Shown: positions 44,333 to 53,006 of the stretch, in pieces
Layout of the letters: each line of letters begins with the position of its first letter
How positions within the stretch are numbered: the first letter of the stretch is position 1
NCBI RefSeq assembly: GCF_001668575.1
Contig: NZ_LZMD01000014.1
Coordinates: forward strand, 42,908 to 106,907
DNA: 64,000 nt
Direction: 5' to 3'
Source of the DNA: Mycobacterium sp. 1164985.4
GTDB lineage: Bacteria > Actinomycetota > Actinomycetes > Mycobacteriales > Mycobacteriaceae
Translations under genes and position numbers: made by a program
The notes under the pieces: generated by a model
What the model saw: only the letters and a program-made list of their open reading frames with translations
Databases searched by the model: none
What the model was told of the DNA's origin: nothing

Positions 44333-44530
44333 ATGATCAAGACCTTCGTCGTGGCCGTTTTTGTCGTCACGGCGCCAGCTATTGGCCTGGCGCCCGCTGC
44401 TCTTGCAGATGGGCCGTACGCGAACTGCAGCGCCGCGCACGCCGACGGTCGTTACGACATTCCGCAGGGCGACCCCGATTACTGGGATGGCGGCGACCGC
44501 GACCATGACGGCATTGCATGCGAGTCGTAA
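44333..44530 (+). CDS. Secreted excalibur-domain protein
   Basis: A 65-residue protein from ATG 44333 with a signal peptide (FVVAVFVVTAPAIGLAPAALA) and a single excalibur domain containing NCSAAHADG and the calcium-loop DRDHDGIACE with two cysteines. Excalibur domains bind calcium and are usually appended to extracellular nucleases or cell-wall proteins. Its last 13 bases overlap the start of the next gene, which also ends in an excalibur domain, so the two are coupled. Confidence 0.88.
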   Translation: MIKTFVVAVFVVTAPAIGLAPAALADGPYANCSAAHADGRYDIPQGDPDYWDGGDRDHDGIACES

Positions 44531-45306
44531 CCTCGCGACTCATCTGTCGGTTCGCCGCTGGGCTCTGCTTCGGTCAGGCTCTACTCGCCGCCACTACGAC
44601 GGCCGGCGTGGGCGTGGCGGTGCTCTCTTCCCCTTTGGCGGTCGCTGACACCGTCACCGCAACGGCTGTGGTCTTGAACGTTGTCGACGGTGACACCATC
44701 GACATTCGCGACGACGTCAGGGGCCGGCTCCGCGTGCGACTTCTCGGGATCGACACCCCGGAAACGAAGAAGCCCGGATACACCGTCGGCTGCTGGGGGC
44801 CCGAGGCAACGGAGTTCGCGCGTACGACGATGGTCGGGCAGCGAGTGGCACTCGTCCCTGATTCCACTCAGGAGCGCACCGACCACTACGGCCGTACCCT
44901 GGCATACCTTGTCCGAGCTGATGATTGGGACTACTCGGTCGAGGCGGCTCGCGCTGGCGCGGCACGCAGCTATGTATATGGCGGTGTGCCCGTGAGCCGC
45001 TACGCCGCAATAGCGGCGGCCGAGCGGGAGGCCAAGGAGGCAAAGCGTGGGCTCTGGGGCCCACCGTGCAATGGCGATACGGCTTGGAGTCCGGCAACAG
45101 TCACAAGCGGGTCGGCGGCGACTGTTCCATCGCCGTCGCTCGCCCCGCCTCCCCCGGTACCTTCGGTGCCGGCGTCGCCCGCGAGCGTCTACTACAAGAA
45201 TTGCGATGCAGCACGCGCCGCCGGGGCCGCCCCAATCCAGGTCGGCCAGCCAGGTTATCGCAAAGGGCTCGACCGAGACGGCGACGGCACCGCATGCGAC
45301 ACATGA
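44518..45306 (+). CDS. Secreted thermonuclease-like protein with C-terminal excalibur domain
   Basis: A 262-residue exported protein. After an N-terminal hydrophobic signal region (to about residue 44) comes a staphylococcal-nuclease domain with VVDGDTIDI, the catalytic-type RVRLLGIDTPE (Arg, Asp, Glu) and RTDHYGRTLAYL (second Arg), then a Pro/Ser linker (about 195-215) and an excalibur domain ending DRDGDGTACD. It probably degrades extracellular nucleic acid in a calcium-dependent way. The start is ATG 44518, overlapping the upstream excalibur gene by 13 bases. Confidence 0.9.
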   Translation: MRVVTSRLICRFAAGLCFGQALLAATTTAGVGVAVLSSPLAVADTVTATAVVLNVVDGDTIDIRDDVRGRLRVRLLGIDTPETKKPGYTVGCWGPEATEFARTTMVGQRVALVPDSTQERTDHYGRTLAYLVRADDWDYSVEAARAGAARSYVYGGVPVSRYAAIAAAEREAKEAKRGLWGPPCNGDTAWSPATVTSGSAATVPSPSLAPPPPVPSVPASPASVYYKNCDAARAAGAAPIQVGQPGYRKGLDRDGDGTACDT

Positions 45307-45401
45307 GTGTATGTCCACACCGACGGGCTGCGGGTTGTGCGGTGCCATCTCGTAGAAACAATGGAGCCACGGCACTCGATCACAGCGCCATCTGAGGCGC
45401 G

Positions 45402-45689
45402 TCAGTAGTCGATGATCGAGCGCCAATACTCCTCGGGTATCACGCCATTCGACTTCAACACCATCGCTAGCCCGGTCGCCATCGCGATGCCGAGCAGTCC
45501 GAGCCACAGCCCGAAGAGCCCGATGACGGCCCAGCACACCGCGGTGATCGCCGGCCACGGCGACAGCACCGCCAGCACGGGCGCGAAGAAGAACCCGGCA
45601 CCGATGTACCACGCCGACCCGGCACGGTCGGAGATCAGCACGAACCGCAGCCACCGCGGAATCGGTGTCGTGGGCGGAAGGGTTCCCAT
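45402..45689 (-). CDS. Small membrane protein
   Basis: A 95-residue protein starting at ATG 45689 with two hydrophobic segments (about 22-48 and 52-78) separated by a short turn, and a polar C-terminus (NGVIPEEYWRSIIDY). Function unknown. It is divergent from the XRE regulator gene over about 110 bases. Confidence 0.7.
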   Translation of the reverse strand: MGTLPPTTPIPRWLRFVLISDRAGSAWYIGAGFFFAPVLAVLSPWPAITAVCWAVIGLFGLWLGLLGIAMATGLAMVLKSNGVIPEEYWRSIIDY

Positions 45690-45800
45690 GATTCTCCTCT
45701 CTGCTCGCTGATCACCATCAACGCTGCCCCGCTGACGTAACGGCCGCAATTACCTGCGACGTAGTGGATGCGCGGTGCTCCAGAGGCCACACTGGCAACC

Positions 45801-46577
45801 ATGACCTCCGCGGGTGTGCAGACCCAAGGGTTCGGCGGACTGCTGAAGGAGTGGCGCCGGCGGCGTCGGCTCAGTCAGCTTGACCTGGCCATCGCGGCCG
45901 AGGTGTCGCCGCGACACGTCAGTTTCATCGAAACGGGACGATCCGCGCCCAGCCGCGCGATGGTGCTGCGGCTGGCCGAGGTGCTCGACGTGCCGCGTCG
46001 CGAACAGAATCAGCTGTTGTTGGCGGCGGGCCTTGCTCCGGTGTATCCCGAGCGCTCTCTCGACGACCCTGACATGTCCGCGGTCCGGGCGGGGATCGAC
46101 CGAGTCCTCAACGCCTACAACCCCTTTCCCTGCATCGTAGTTGATCGTGGTTGGCAGATCGTGCGAGCGAACGAAGGGACCGGCGTGCTGTTGGAGGGTG
46201 TAGCCCCCGAGCTGCTCCAACCGCCGAACGCGTTGCGGATCGCCCTGCACCCCCACGGGTTGGCGCCCCGGATCCGCAACCTCGCGCAGTGGCGACACCA
46301 TCTCATCGAGCGCCTCCGGCGCGAGGTCGCCGTCAGCGGGTCGCACGAGTTGTCGACGCTGCTGGCCGAAATCGATTCCTACTCCGGCGGTTCGGGCGGC
46401 TCGACGGATCTGGGCGGCGTCGCGGTGCCGCTGGAGCTCTACGCACCCGACGGGCGGCTGCTGACCTTCCTGTCGACCGTCACGACGTTCGGCACCGCGC
46501 TCGACCTCACCGCCGCCGAGCTCTCCATCGAGGCCTTCCTACCCGCCGACGAGGCCACCGCGACCGCCTTGCGGTGA
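45801..46577 (+). CDS. XRE-family regulator with MmyB-like ligand domain
   Basis: A 258-residue protein. The N-terminal helix-turn-helix (LLKEWRRRRRLSQLDLAIAAEVSPRHVSFIETG) is XRE type; the rest is an MmyB-like domain (RVLNAYNPFPCIVVDRGWQIVRANEG), a PAS-like pocket that in related proteins binds fatty acids or other hydrophobic ligands. It therefore probably senses a lipid-like molecule. Start ATG 45801. The lipoprotein gene lies 80 bases downstream. Confidence 0.9.
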   Translation: MTSAGVQTQGFGGLLKEWRRRRRLSQLDLAIAAEVSPRHVSFIETGRSAPSRAMVLRLAEVLDVPRREQNQLLLAAGLAPVYPERSLDDPDMSAVRAGIDRVLNAYNPFPCIVVDRGWQIVRANEGTGVLLEGVAPELLQPPNALRIALHPHGLAPRIRNLAQWRHHLIERLRREVAVSGSHELSTLLAEIDSYSGGSGGSTDLGGVAVPLELYAPDGRLLTFLSTVTTFGTALDLTAAELSIEAFLPADEATATALR

Positions 46578-46657
46578 TCGTCACAAGAGTCTGCTCCGCG
46601 GGTAGTTCCGACCGAACCGCGCATGTGCGGCCGCAAACACCAATAGAGTCTGGCGTC

Positions 46658-47077
46658 ATGGACAACCGACTCGTTGCGGCAGCCGCGGTCATGCTCGTCG
46701 CCGGTTCCGCGGGCTGCTCGACGCCGCCCGCGGCACTCGGGGGGACGACCGCGAAGGTAACCATCAACGGCGAGAGCACAGGTGGCCCGCACGCGGTGTT
46801 GTGCAAGCAATCCGGGTGGCTGTGGACGATCGAGACGCCCGACGAGAAGAAGGGCTTCACGGCCAACATCGGCACCGGAGACAAGGTGACCGTCGAAGCG
46901 GTCACCTTCAACGACTTCGGTGGCTTCACCGGCAACTTCTGGAAAGGGAACATCGGCGAGGCCGAGGTGAAGGGCGCCGGCGGCAAGTTCACGATCACCG
47001 GTTCGGCTGACGGCTCCTTCACCGACAACCCGAGCAACGCGGTGACGGCCACCTTCCGGATCGAAGCCAACTGCTGA
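46658..47077 (+). CDS. Lipoprotein of the 19-kDa antigen (LpqH) family
   Basis: A 139-residue lipoprotein with a clear signal peptide and lipobox (VAGSAGC), so it should be lipid-anchored on the outer face of the membrane. The mature part has two cysteines (VLCKQ and C-terminal ANC) and the TVEAVTFNDFGGFTGNFW and FTITGSADG blocks of the mycobacterial 19-kDa lipoprotein family. Function of that family is not settled; LpqH is a major surface antigen. A SnoaL-like gene follows eight bases after its stop. Confidence 0.85.
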   Translation: MDNRLVAAAAVMLVAGSAGCSTPPAALGGTTAKVTINGESTGGPHAVLCKQSGWLWTIETPDEKKGFTANIGTGDKVTVEAVTFNDFGGFTGNFWKGNIGEAEVKGAGGKFTITGSADGSFTDNPSNAVTATFRIEANC

Positions 47078-47085
47078 GCGGCGCC

Positions 47086-47457
47086 GTGCACAAATTTCGC
47101 CAGGCGGTGGAGGCTGCCGATCTCGACGCCATGATGGCGTTGTGCCGCGACGACGTCGTGTTCCGTAGCCCCGTGGTCTTCACGCCGTACCAGGGGCGCG
47201 ACGCGCTCCGCCACATCCTGAAGGCCGTGATGGAGGTCTTCGAAGACTTCCGGTACGTCCGCGAGATCGGAGCGCCCGACGCGTCGGATCACGCCCTGAT
47301 GTTCCAGGCCAAGGTCGGCGACAAGGACATCGAAGGCTGCGACTTCATCCGAACCGACGAGAGCGGCGCAATCAGTGAGCTCACGGTGATGGTGCGACCC
47401 CTGTCGGCGACGATGACACTCGCCGAGATGATGAAGGAGCGACTCTCCGCCACTTGA
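47086..47457 (+). CDS. NTF2/SnoaL-like protein
   Basis: A 123-residue single-domain protein with the SnoaL-type N-terminus (FRQAVEAADLDAMMALCRDDVVFRSPV) and a C-terminal strand (GAISELTVMVRPLS). The fold forms hydrophobic pockets used by isomerases, cyclases and binding proteins; no catalytic residues can be assigned. It starts at GTG 47086, probably in the same transcript as the lipoprotein. It is an independent, stand-alone relative of the fold repeated 29 times in the giant protein. Confidence 0.85.
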   Translation: MHKFRQAVEAADLDAMMALCRDDVVFRSPVVFTPYQGRDALRHILKAVMEVFEDFRYVREIGAPDASDHALMFQAKVGDKDIEGCDFIRTDESGAISELTVMVRPLSATMTLAEMMKERLSAT

Positions 47458-47461
47458 TCAC

Positions 47462-47472
47462 TGGTCTGACCA
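47462..47472. promoter_or_regulatory. FadR/GntR-type operator
   Basis: TGGTC-T-GACCA, a perfect 5-bp dyad with the central base typical of FadR/FCD operators (CTGGTCnGACCAG type), preceded and followed by CACTTGA repeats. It is 36 bases before the GntR start codon. Confidence 0.7.
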
Positions 47473-47508
47473 CTTGACCTCTGTCCGCCGCGCTGGCACG
47501 CTGGCGGC

Positions 47509-48231
47509 ATGGCCCTGCAACCGGTGAATCGGCGCTCCGTGCCCGAAGACGTCTTCGAGCAGATCATGTCGGAGGTGCTCAGCGGGCAGATGCAGCCCGG
47601 GGAGTCGCTGCCCAGCGAGCGCAGATTAGCCGAGGTCCTCGGCGTTTCCCGCCCCGCTGTCCGCGAGGCGCTCAAGCGGCTCACCGCCGCGGGTCTGGTC
47701 GAAGTGCGCCAGGGCGACGCCACCACGGTGCGCGACTTCCGACGCCATGCGGGTCTGGACCTGCTTCCCCGTCTACTGATCCGGGCCGGCGAGCTCGATC
47801 TGTCGGTCGTCCGCAGCATCCTCGAGACGCGGCTGCACAACGGCCCCAAGGTCGCCGAACTGGCCGCCGAACGCGGCGGCACGGAGCTGGCCTCATCTCT
47901 CGATCGAGCTCTGCAGGATTTGGCGGCCGCAGACGATCCAGTCGAACAGCAACGTCACGCCCTGACGTTCTGGGACCACATCGTCGAAGGCGCCGACTCG
48001 ATCGCCTTCCGGCTGATGTACAACACGCTGCGAGCCACCTACGAACCGGCGCTCCCCGCATTGGCGGCGGTGATGGTCGACGAGGTTGGCAGGCCGCAGG
48101 CCTACCGGGAATTGGCCGACGCGATCACGGGCGGCGATCCGCCGCGGGCCCGACAGGCCGCTCAAAGCCTTCTCGAACCGGCAACGACAGCACTGCTGCA
48201 CGCTCTCGACGACCTGGAGAAACAGCGATGA
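47509..48231 (+). CDS. GntR-family regulator with FCD domain
   Basis: A 240-residue FadR-subfamily regulator: N-terminal winged helix ([36 protein letters not shown]) and an all-helical FCD effector domain. FCD metal/ligand residues are partly visible (Asp and His in [13 protein letters not shown]). It starts at ATG 47509. Its stop overlaps the fatty-acid hydroxylase start by four bases (ATGA), so the regulator and the enzyme are coupled; it is expected to repress this operon from the upstream dyad in response to an organic acid or acyl-CoA. Confidence 0.93.
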   Translation: MALQPVNRRSVPEDVFEQIMSEVLSGQMQPGESLPSERRLAEVLGVSRPAVREALKRLTAAGLVEVRQGDATTVRDFRRHAGLDLLPRLLIRAGELDLSVVRSILETRLHNGPKVAELAAERGGTELASSLDRALQDLAAADDPVEQQRHALTFWDHIVEGADSIAFRLMYNTLRATYEPALPALAAVMVDEVGRPQAYRELADAITGGDPPRARQAAQSLLEPATTALLHALDDLEKQR

Positions 48232-48905
48232 CAACCACAGGCGCACGTCGCGCGCGCGAATCGTTCACGCTCGCCGATGCACTCCGCGAATTCTCAAAAC
48301 ACCCCTCCCCCTGGATGATCGGCGCCACCCTGGTGGCCGCGGCGGTGGCCCGCATCGCCGTCGGCGACTGGCAGATCACCGACGCGATCGTGCCGGTGGT
48401 GATGCTCGCGGTCTTCCCGTTCTTCGAATGGCTCATTCACGTCTTCGTCCTGCACTGGCGGCCGAAACGGCTTGGGGCCTTGACGATCGATCCACTCTTG
48501 GCCCGCGAACACCGGGCGCACCACAGCGATCCGCGCAGCATCCCGCTGATCTTCATCCCGTGGAAGTCTCTGGCCACGTGGGTATTACCGGTGACCGTCG
48601 CCGTCGGCCTCCTGGCATTTCCCCGCCTGGGTCTCGGGCTGTCGTACCTCGTCTGCATCGGCGCGCTCGGGCTGGTGTACGAGTGGACGCATTACCTGAT
48701 CCACAGCGATTACAAACCGAAAACCGCTCTCTATCGGGCGGTGTGGCGTAACCACCGCCATCACCACTTCAAGAACGAGCACTACTGGTTCACCGTCACC
48801 AGTTCCGGCACGGCCGACCGAGTGCTCGGCACGTACCCCGATCCGGCCACAGTGGAGAACTCACCGACGGCGAAGAACCTTCACGCCGGCGCTCAACCGA
48901 CGTGA
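48228..48905 (+). CDS. Fatty-acid hydroxylase/sterol desaturase family membrane enzyme
   Basis: A 225-residue membrane di-iron enzyme. Histidine clusters of the family are visible: HVFVLH, HRAHH, HYLIH and [14 protein letters not shown], arranged between four or so transmembrane segments. It hydroxylates or desaturates a lipid (carotenoid, sterol or fatty acyl substrates are known in the family). Coupled to the GntR regulator by ATGA overlap. It converges on the L,D-transpeptidase gene with only a 13-base gap. Confidence 0.9.
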   Translation: MTTTGARRARESFTLADALREFSKHPSPWMIGATLVAAAVARIAVGDWQITDAIVPVVMLAVFPFFEWLIHVFVLHWRPKRLGALTIDPLLAREHRAHHSDPRSIPLIFIPWKSLATWVLPVTVAVGLLAFPRLGLGLSYLVCIGALGLVYEWTHYLIHSDYKPKTALYRAVWRNHRHHHFKNEHYWFTVTSSGTADRVLGTYPDPATVENSPTAKNLHAGAQPT

Positions 48906-48918
48906 CCGTGTCGATCGG

Positions 48919-49665
48919 CTACTGAACGATTACCGGGTCGCCGATGCTCACCGTGTCGTAGTACCACGCTGCGTTGTCCGGGCTGAGATTGATGCAGCCG
49001 TGGCTGACATTCTCGTACCCCTGCGAGCCCGTCGACCATGGTGCGGAGTGCACGTACACCCCACCCCAGTTGATGCGGACGGCGTAGTAGACGGTGAGCT
49101 TGTAGCCATCGGGATCGTCCAGCGGAATGCCGATGGTGCGGGAATCCATGATCACCGGATTCTGCTTCTCGAGCACCGTGAACGATCCCCTGGGTGTCGG
49201 GTGCTTCGGCTTGCCCATCGATGCGGGCATTTCGCGCATGGTCTCGCCGTCGATGCTGACGGTGAAGGTATGGGCTTCGATATCGGCCACCCCGAGCACT
49301 TCGGCCCCGGTCTGGAAACTGGCCTTGGCGTTCCCCGCCGTGACCGTGATGGTCGAATGCGCCGGGAAGAACTGCTCCGGAGTCCACTGCAGCACACGGT
49401 CATCGAGCCAGGCGAACTTCCCGGCCTGAGTCCCGGCGGGCATGGTCGGCGCGGATACCGCAAAGGTGCGCTCGGCGGCCGCGCGGTCTTCGATCGCCCG
49501 GTTGAACGTCACCGTGACCGGATGTGCCACACCGACTGTCTGGCCGGCCGGTTGGATGCTGGCTACATCGGTCGGCGTTGCGACACCCGCGGAACCAGTC
49601 GGGGCGGAGACCACGGTGAGTACCGCGAGGCTCGCCACCGCGAGCAGATTTCGTAGCTTCAGCAC
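48919..49665 (-). CDS. L,D-transpeptidase
   Basis: A 248-residue exported peptidoglycan cross-linking enzyme. It has a signal peptide (LAVASLAVLTVVSAPTGSAG), an Ig-like domain (about 45-125) and a YkuD catalytic domain with SHGCINLSPDNAAWYYD, containing the His-Gly-Cys catalytic motif. It forms 3-3 cross-links and is targeted by carbapenems in mycobacteria. The short one-Ig architecture and length resemble LdtMt1 (251 residues) rather than the longer LdtMt2; the exact orthologue is not assigned. Start ATG 49665. Confidence 0.92.
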   Translation of the reverse strand: MLKLRNLLAVASLAVLTVVSAPTGSAGVATPTDVASIQPAGQTVGVAHPVTVTFNRAIEDRAAAERTFAVSAPTMPAGTQAGKFAWLDDRVLQWTPEQFFPAHSTITVTAGNAKASFQTGAEVLGVADIEAHTFTVSIDGETMREMPASMGKPKHPTPRGSFTVLEKQNPVIMDSRTIGIPLDDPDGYKLTVYYAVRINWGGVYVHSAPWSTGSQGYENVSHGCINLSPDNAAWYYDTVSIGDPVIVQ

Positions 49666-49951
49666 ACTTCCATCCTAAGTCGTCTCATGAGGTTCCCCCG
49701 GTAATCGCAAGTCGGGCCCGTAGGCGCACGTCGGTGTCGACTTCACAGCGCATATCGAATCCGCTGTTCAGAATGTTTCACCCCGTCCGGTCAGCCGACC
49801 CGCTCGATCGATCGCAACAGGAGGCGAAGCCAGCACTATTCGGGCTCGGCGAACCGACTGGTCCGTGCGGGCAACCCGTGTGGGCACTAGCTACGCCGTG
49901 ACCGCCTCGCGCGGCGTCGAGTGCGGATTTGCCGACACGGCGGCCGGCGAG

Positions 49952-51310
49952 TCACGCGGGCGGCGGCAGCGGGGCGGGCTCGGGTGGAGGTGCGACGGGC
50001 GCCTCCGGCGCCGGCGGCGGGGCCCCCTCGGGCGGCGGAGCGACGACCGCGTCCGGGTTTGGCGGCGGAGCGAGCGCTGGATCCACGGGCGGCGGGGGTG
50101 CCTGCTGCACCGCGGGGTCGTCGTTCCCGAACCGGTCCCTGATCCGTTGCAGCAATCCCCGGCGTTGGGGTACGGGAGTGGGCTGAGCCGGCACCAGGCC
50201 GGGAGCCATCGACTCCGGCGGCAACACCGGCGCCCCGGGGATCGGGGCGATGGGGGCGATGGGCACCTCCGGCGGCGGAGCTGCTGCCGGCAGTGGATCC
50301 TCCACGGCGGCCGGGATGTCGACGACGGCGACGGGCGGTTCCTCGGGCGGCGCCGGAAGCTCGGCCGGTGGCGGGGCCGGTGGGGCCGCGGGCGCCGGCG
50401 GAGCGGCAGGACGGGGGGCCGCTGCGGCAGCGAGATCGGGCGAGGATTTGGCGGCCGGACTCGGTTCGGCGGGAGTGGACACCTTCCCCGGGGCCAGCTG
50501 CATGCTGATGGCCGCCGACACCGACACCACGAAGGTGACGGTTCCCGCTGCCAGCATCGCCAGCGGGCCGGTCTGGGCGGGCTGCCGTTGACGTTGTGTG
50601 CCCGGCCTGAGCGGCCGATCGGGGGCCGCCACCGGTTGGCCGCTGTCGGCCGAGGCGAGCGCGGCGCCGCGGGCCAGGGCCAACTCGGCCTCGGCGGGTG
50701 CGAACACCGGCACCGACAGCACGGTTTCCAGCCGGGGCATGATGGCGTCCAGGTCGGCACCCGAGCCGACGAGTACCAACGCCTCGGGCCGCCACTCGGC
50801 GGTGGCGAAGACGGTGTTCAGCCAGCGGATCAACGATTCCTCGCTGTCGATCGCATGGTTGACGGCGGTCTGCACCGCGCCTTCTCCCGTGTGCACGATG
50901 AGCGCTATGACGGCGTCGTACTCGATGACGCACACCGCGGTGACGTCGTTGCCGATCAGATCGGCGACAGCCCACGCCAACGCCTCCGACGCCTCGGGCA
51001 GCTGAATCGCGGCGACGTTGTCGAAGCCGCAATCGCGCAACGACCTAATTAGGAGTGCCGCTTCGGTTTCGGCGTCGTCGCTCCACGTCACACCGATGGT
51101 GTGCAACCGGTGGCCGCGGTTGGTGGCCACGGCCTCGGCCCGCAGCACCGCCGCTGCGGCCTCGTCGGACGTGTGCCGCGGAGAGCACCGCCGGGTGGGA
51201 GGGATCTCAATCGCATCGCGGTCGACTGTGGGGCCATCGGCGCCCTGTCCTTCGACGAGGACAAGGCCGACGGCAGATGGTGTCACCGACAAGCCCAGTA
51301 CGGCGTCCAC
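49952..51310 (-). CDS. DUF7159 protein: actin/Hsp70-like domain, one membrane helix, Pro-rich tail
   Basis: A 452-residue mycobacterial protein. Residues 1-215 look like a DnaK/FtsA-type ATPase half (MDAVLGLSVTPSAVGLVLVEG at the start, then GVTWSDDAETEA and LVLVGSGADLDAIM), corresponding to DUF7159. One membrane segment is near residue 248-270 (MLAAGTVTFVVSVSAAISM), followed by about 170 residues of Ala/Pro-rich sequence with a short basic patch (QRRGLLQRIRDRFGNDD). It probably spans the membrane with the Pro-rich part outside; function unknown. The region 49666-49951 between it and the L,D-transpeptidase shows no gene. Confidence 0.8.
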   Translation of the reverse strand: MDAVLGLSVTPSAVGLVLVEGQGADGPTVDRDAIEIPPTRRCSPRHTSDEAAAAVLRAEAVATNRGHRLHTIGVTWSDDAETEAALLIRSLRDCGFDNVAAIQLPEASEALAWAVADLIGNDVTAVCVIEYDAVIALIVHTGEGAVQTAVNHAIDSEESLIRWLNTVFATAEWRPEALVLVGSGADLDAIMPRLETVLSVPVFAPAEAELALARGAALASADSGQPVAAPDRPLRPGTQRQRQPAQTGPLAMLAAGTVTFVVSVSAAISMQLAPGKVSTPAEPSPAAKSSPDLAAAAAPRPAAPPAPAAPPAPPPAELPAPPEEPPVAVVDIPAAVEDPLPAAAPPPEVPIAPIAPIPGAPVLPPESMAPGLVPAQPTPVPQRRGLLQRIRDRFGNDDPAVQQAPPPPVDPALAPPPNPDAVVAPPPEGAPPPAPEAPVAPPPEPAPLPPPA

Positions 51311-51520
51311 TCACACCCTTTCGGACGTCCACTTACCGGGGTGACGGTAACAGCACTGTGCCTCGCCGACTTTCCGGGGAGTCGGCCTGCGGCTCATTCG
51401 CATTCAATCGAAATGTGCTGTGCCGCTGAAACTCCTGCAAGCGAAGTCTGAACGTCTTTGCCGGGGTAATTGTTCGCTATCCCGCCCCAGGTGCGGAGAG
51501 CCGTGGCAGGGTGAACATCC

Positions 51521-52987
51521 GTGGCGGCAGTCGAGCAGGCGGAGGGCGGGCCCGGCGGGCGCACGGTACTTGGTCACCCGATCGGCCTGACGAACCTGTT
51601 CGGGGTGGAGCTGTGGGAGCGGTTCTCGTTCTACGGGATGCTCACGATTCTCGGCTACTACCTCTATTACTCGGTCACCGACGGCGGTCTCGGGCTTCCG
51701 CAGAGCACCGCCACCGGCATTGTCGGCGCCTACGGCGGGCTGGTCTACCTGTCGACCGTGCTCGGCGGGTGGATCGCCGACCGGTTACTGGGTATGGAGC
51801 GCACGGTTTTCTACGGCGGCTTCGTGGTGATGCTGGGCCATATCGCCTTGGCCATCGTTCCCGGGCTGACGGGCGTGGCCGCGGGCCTGGTGCTCGTCGC
51901 GCTCGGTTCCGGCGCGCTCAAAGCCAACGCGTCGTCGCTGCTCGGCAGGCTCTACGACAAGGATGACCCCCGATGCGACGGCGGATTCACGTTGTTCTAC
52001 CTGGGCATCAACCTGGGCGCCTTCATCGGCCCGCTCATCACCGGGTTGCTGCAGACCCGGATCGGATTCCACTACGGGTTCGGCGCGGCAGCGGTCGGCA
52101 TGGCGTTGGGGTTGACGCAGTACGTCGTCTTCCGACGAAATCTCGGTGAACATGGCCGTCACGTTCCTAATCCCCTGCCCCGCAATGCCTTCGGGCGGCT
52201 GGTATTGATCGCCATCGCGGTCGCGGCGCTGATCGGGGCCGTGTTCGCGACGGGCGTGGTCAAGCTGTCGAATCTGTCGCATGTGACGACAGGTGTCCTG
52301 GTCGCAGCCTCGGTGGCCTACTTCGCGGTGATGCTGAACAGCTCCAAAGTCACGACGGTCGAGCGCACCAGGGTCCGTGCGTTCATTCCGCTGTTCGTCG
52401 CGAATGCGGTGTTCTGGTCACTGTTCCAACAGATCTTCACCGTGCTGGCCGTTTACTCCGATGAGCGCATGAACTGGTCCATCTTCGGGTGGACGGCGCC
52501 CTCGAGTTGGATCGGCTCCATCGAACCGGTATGGATCATCACGCTGTCGCCACTTTTCGCGGCGACGTGGACGCGGCTCGGTAGCCGTGCTCCGACGACG
52601 CCGCGAAAATTCGCCTACGGCGTGATCGGAATGGGCTTGGCGTTCCTGCTCTTTCTCCCGATGGCGGGCACCAGCGGCAGGGCAGTGCCCGCGCTGTACA
52701 TCGTCGGCGTGATGGCGGTGTTCGCGATCAGCGAGCTGATGCTTTCACCCATTGGGCTATCAGCCACCACAAAGCTTGCGCCCGAGGCGTTTCGGGCGCA
52801 GATGATGGCGCTGTACTTTTTCTCCGTCGGGATTGGCACGGCGATGTCCGGTGTGTTGACCGGTTATTACAAGCCGACTACCGAGTTAGCCTACTTCGGC
52901 ATCACCGGGGTGGTCGCGGTTGCGGCCGGTGCCGTCGTGTTCGCACTCGCGCCATGGATCAGCCGCCACATGGAGGGTGTGCACTGA
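51521..52987 (+). CDS. Proton-coupled peptide transporter (POT/PTR family)
   Basis: A 488-residue MFS transporter of the POT family. The proton-coupling signature VELWERFSFYGM (E-x-x-E-R-F) is in the first helix, and the FTLFYLGINLGAFIGPLITG block in helix 4-5 is the second POT signature. It imports di- and tripeptides with H+. Start GTG 51521. Divergent from the DUF7159 gene with a gap of about 210 bases, in which no specific operator is evident. Confidence 0.93.
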   Translation: MAAVEQAEGGPGGRTVLGHPIGLTNLFGVELWERFSFYGMLTILGYYLYYSVTDGGLGLPQSTATGIVGAYGGLVYLSTVLGGWIADRLLGMERTVFYGGFVVMLGHIALAIVPGLTGVAAGLVLVALGSGALKANASSLLGRLYDKDDPRCDGGFTLFYLGINLGAFIGPLITGLLQTRIGFHYGFGAAAVGMALGLTQYVVFRRNLGEHGRHVPNPLPRNAFGRLVLIAIAVAALIGAVFATGVVKLSNLSHVTTGVLVAASVAYFAVMLNSSKVTTVERTRVRAFIPLFVANAVFWSLFQQIFTVLAVYSDERMNWSIFGWTAPSSWIGSIEPVWIITLSPLFAATWTRLGSRAPTTPRKFAYGVIGMGLAFLLFLPMAGTSGRAVPALYIVGVMAVFAISELMLSPIGLSATTKLAPEAFRAQMMALYFFSVGIGTAMSGVLTGYYKPTTELAYFGITGVVAVAAGAVVFALAPWISRHMEGVH

Positions 52988-53006
52988 CGCCGCGTTCGGG
53001 CAACGG

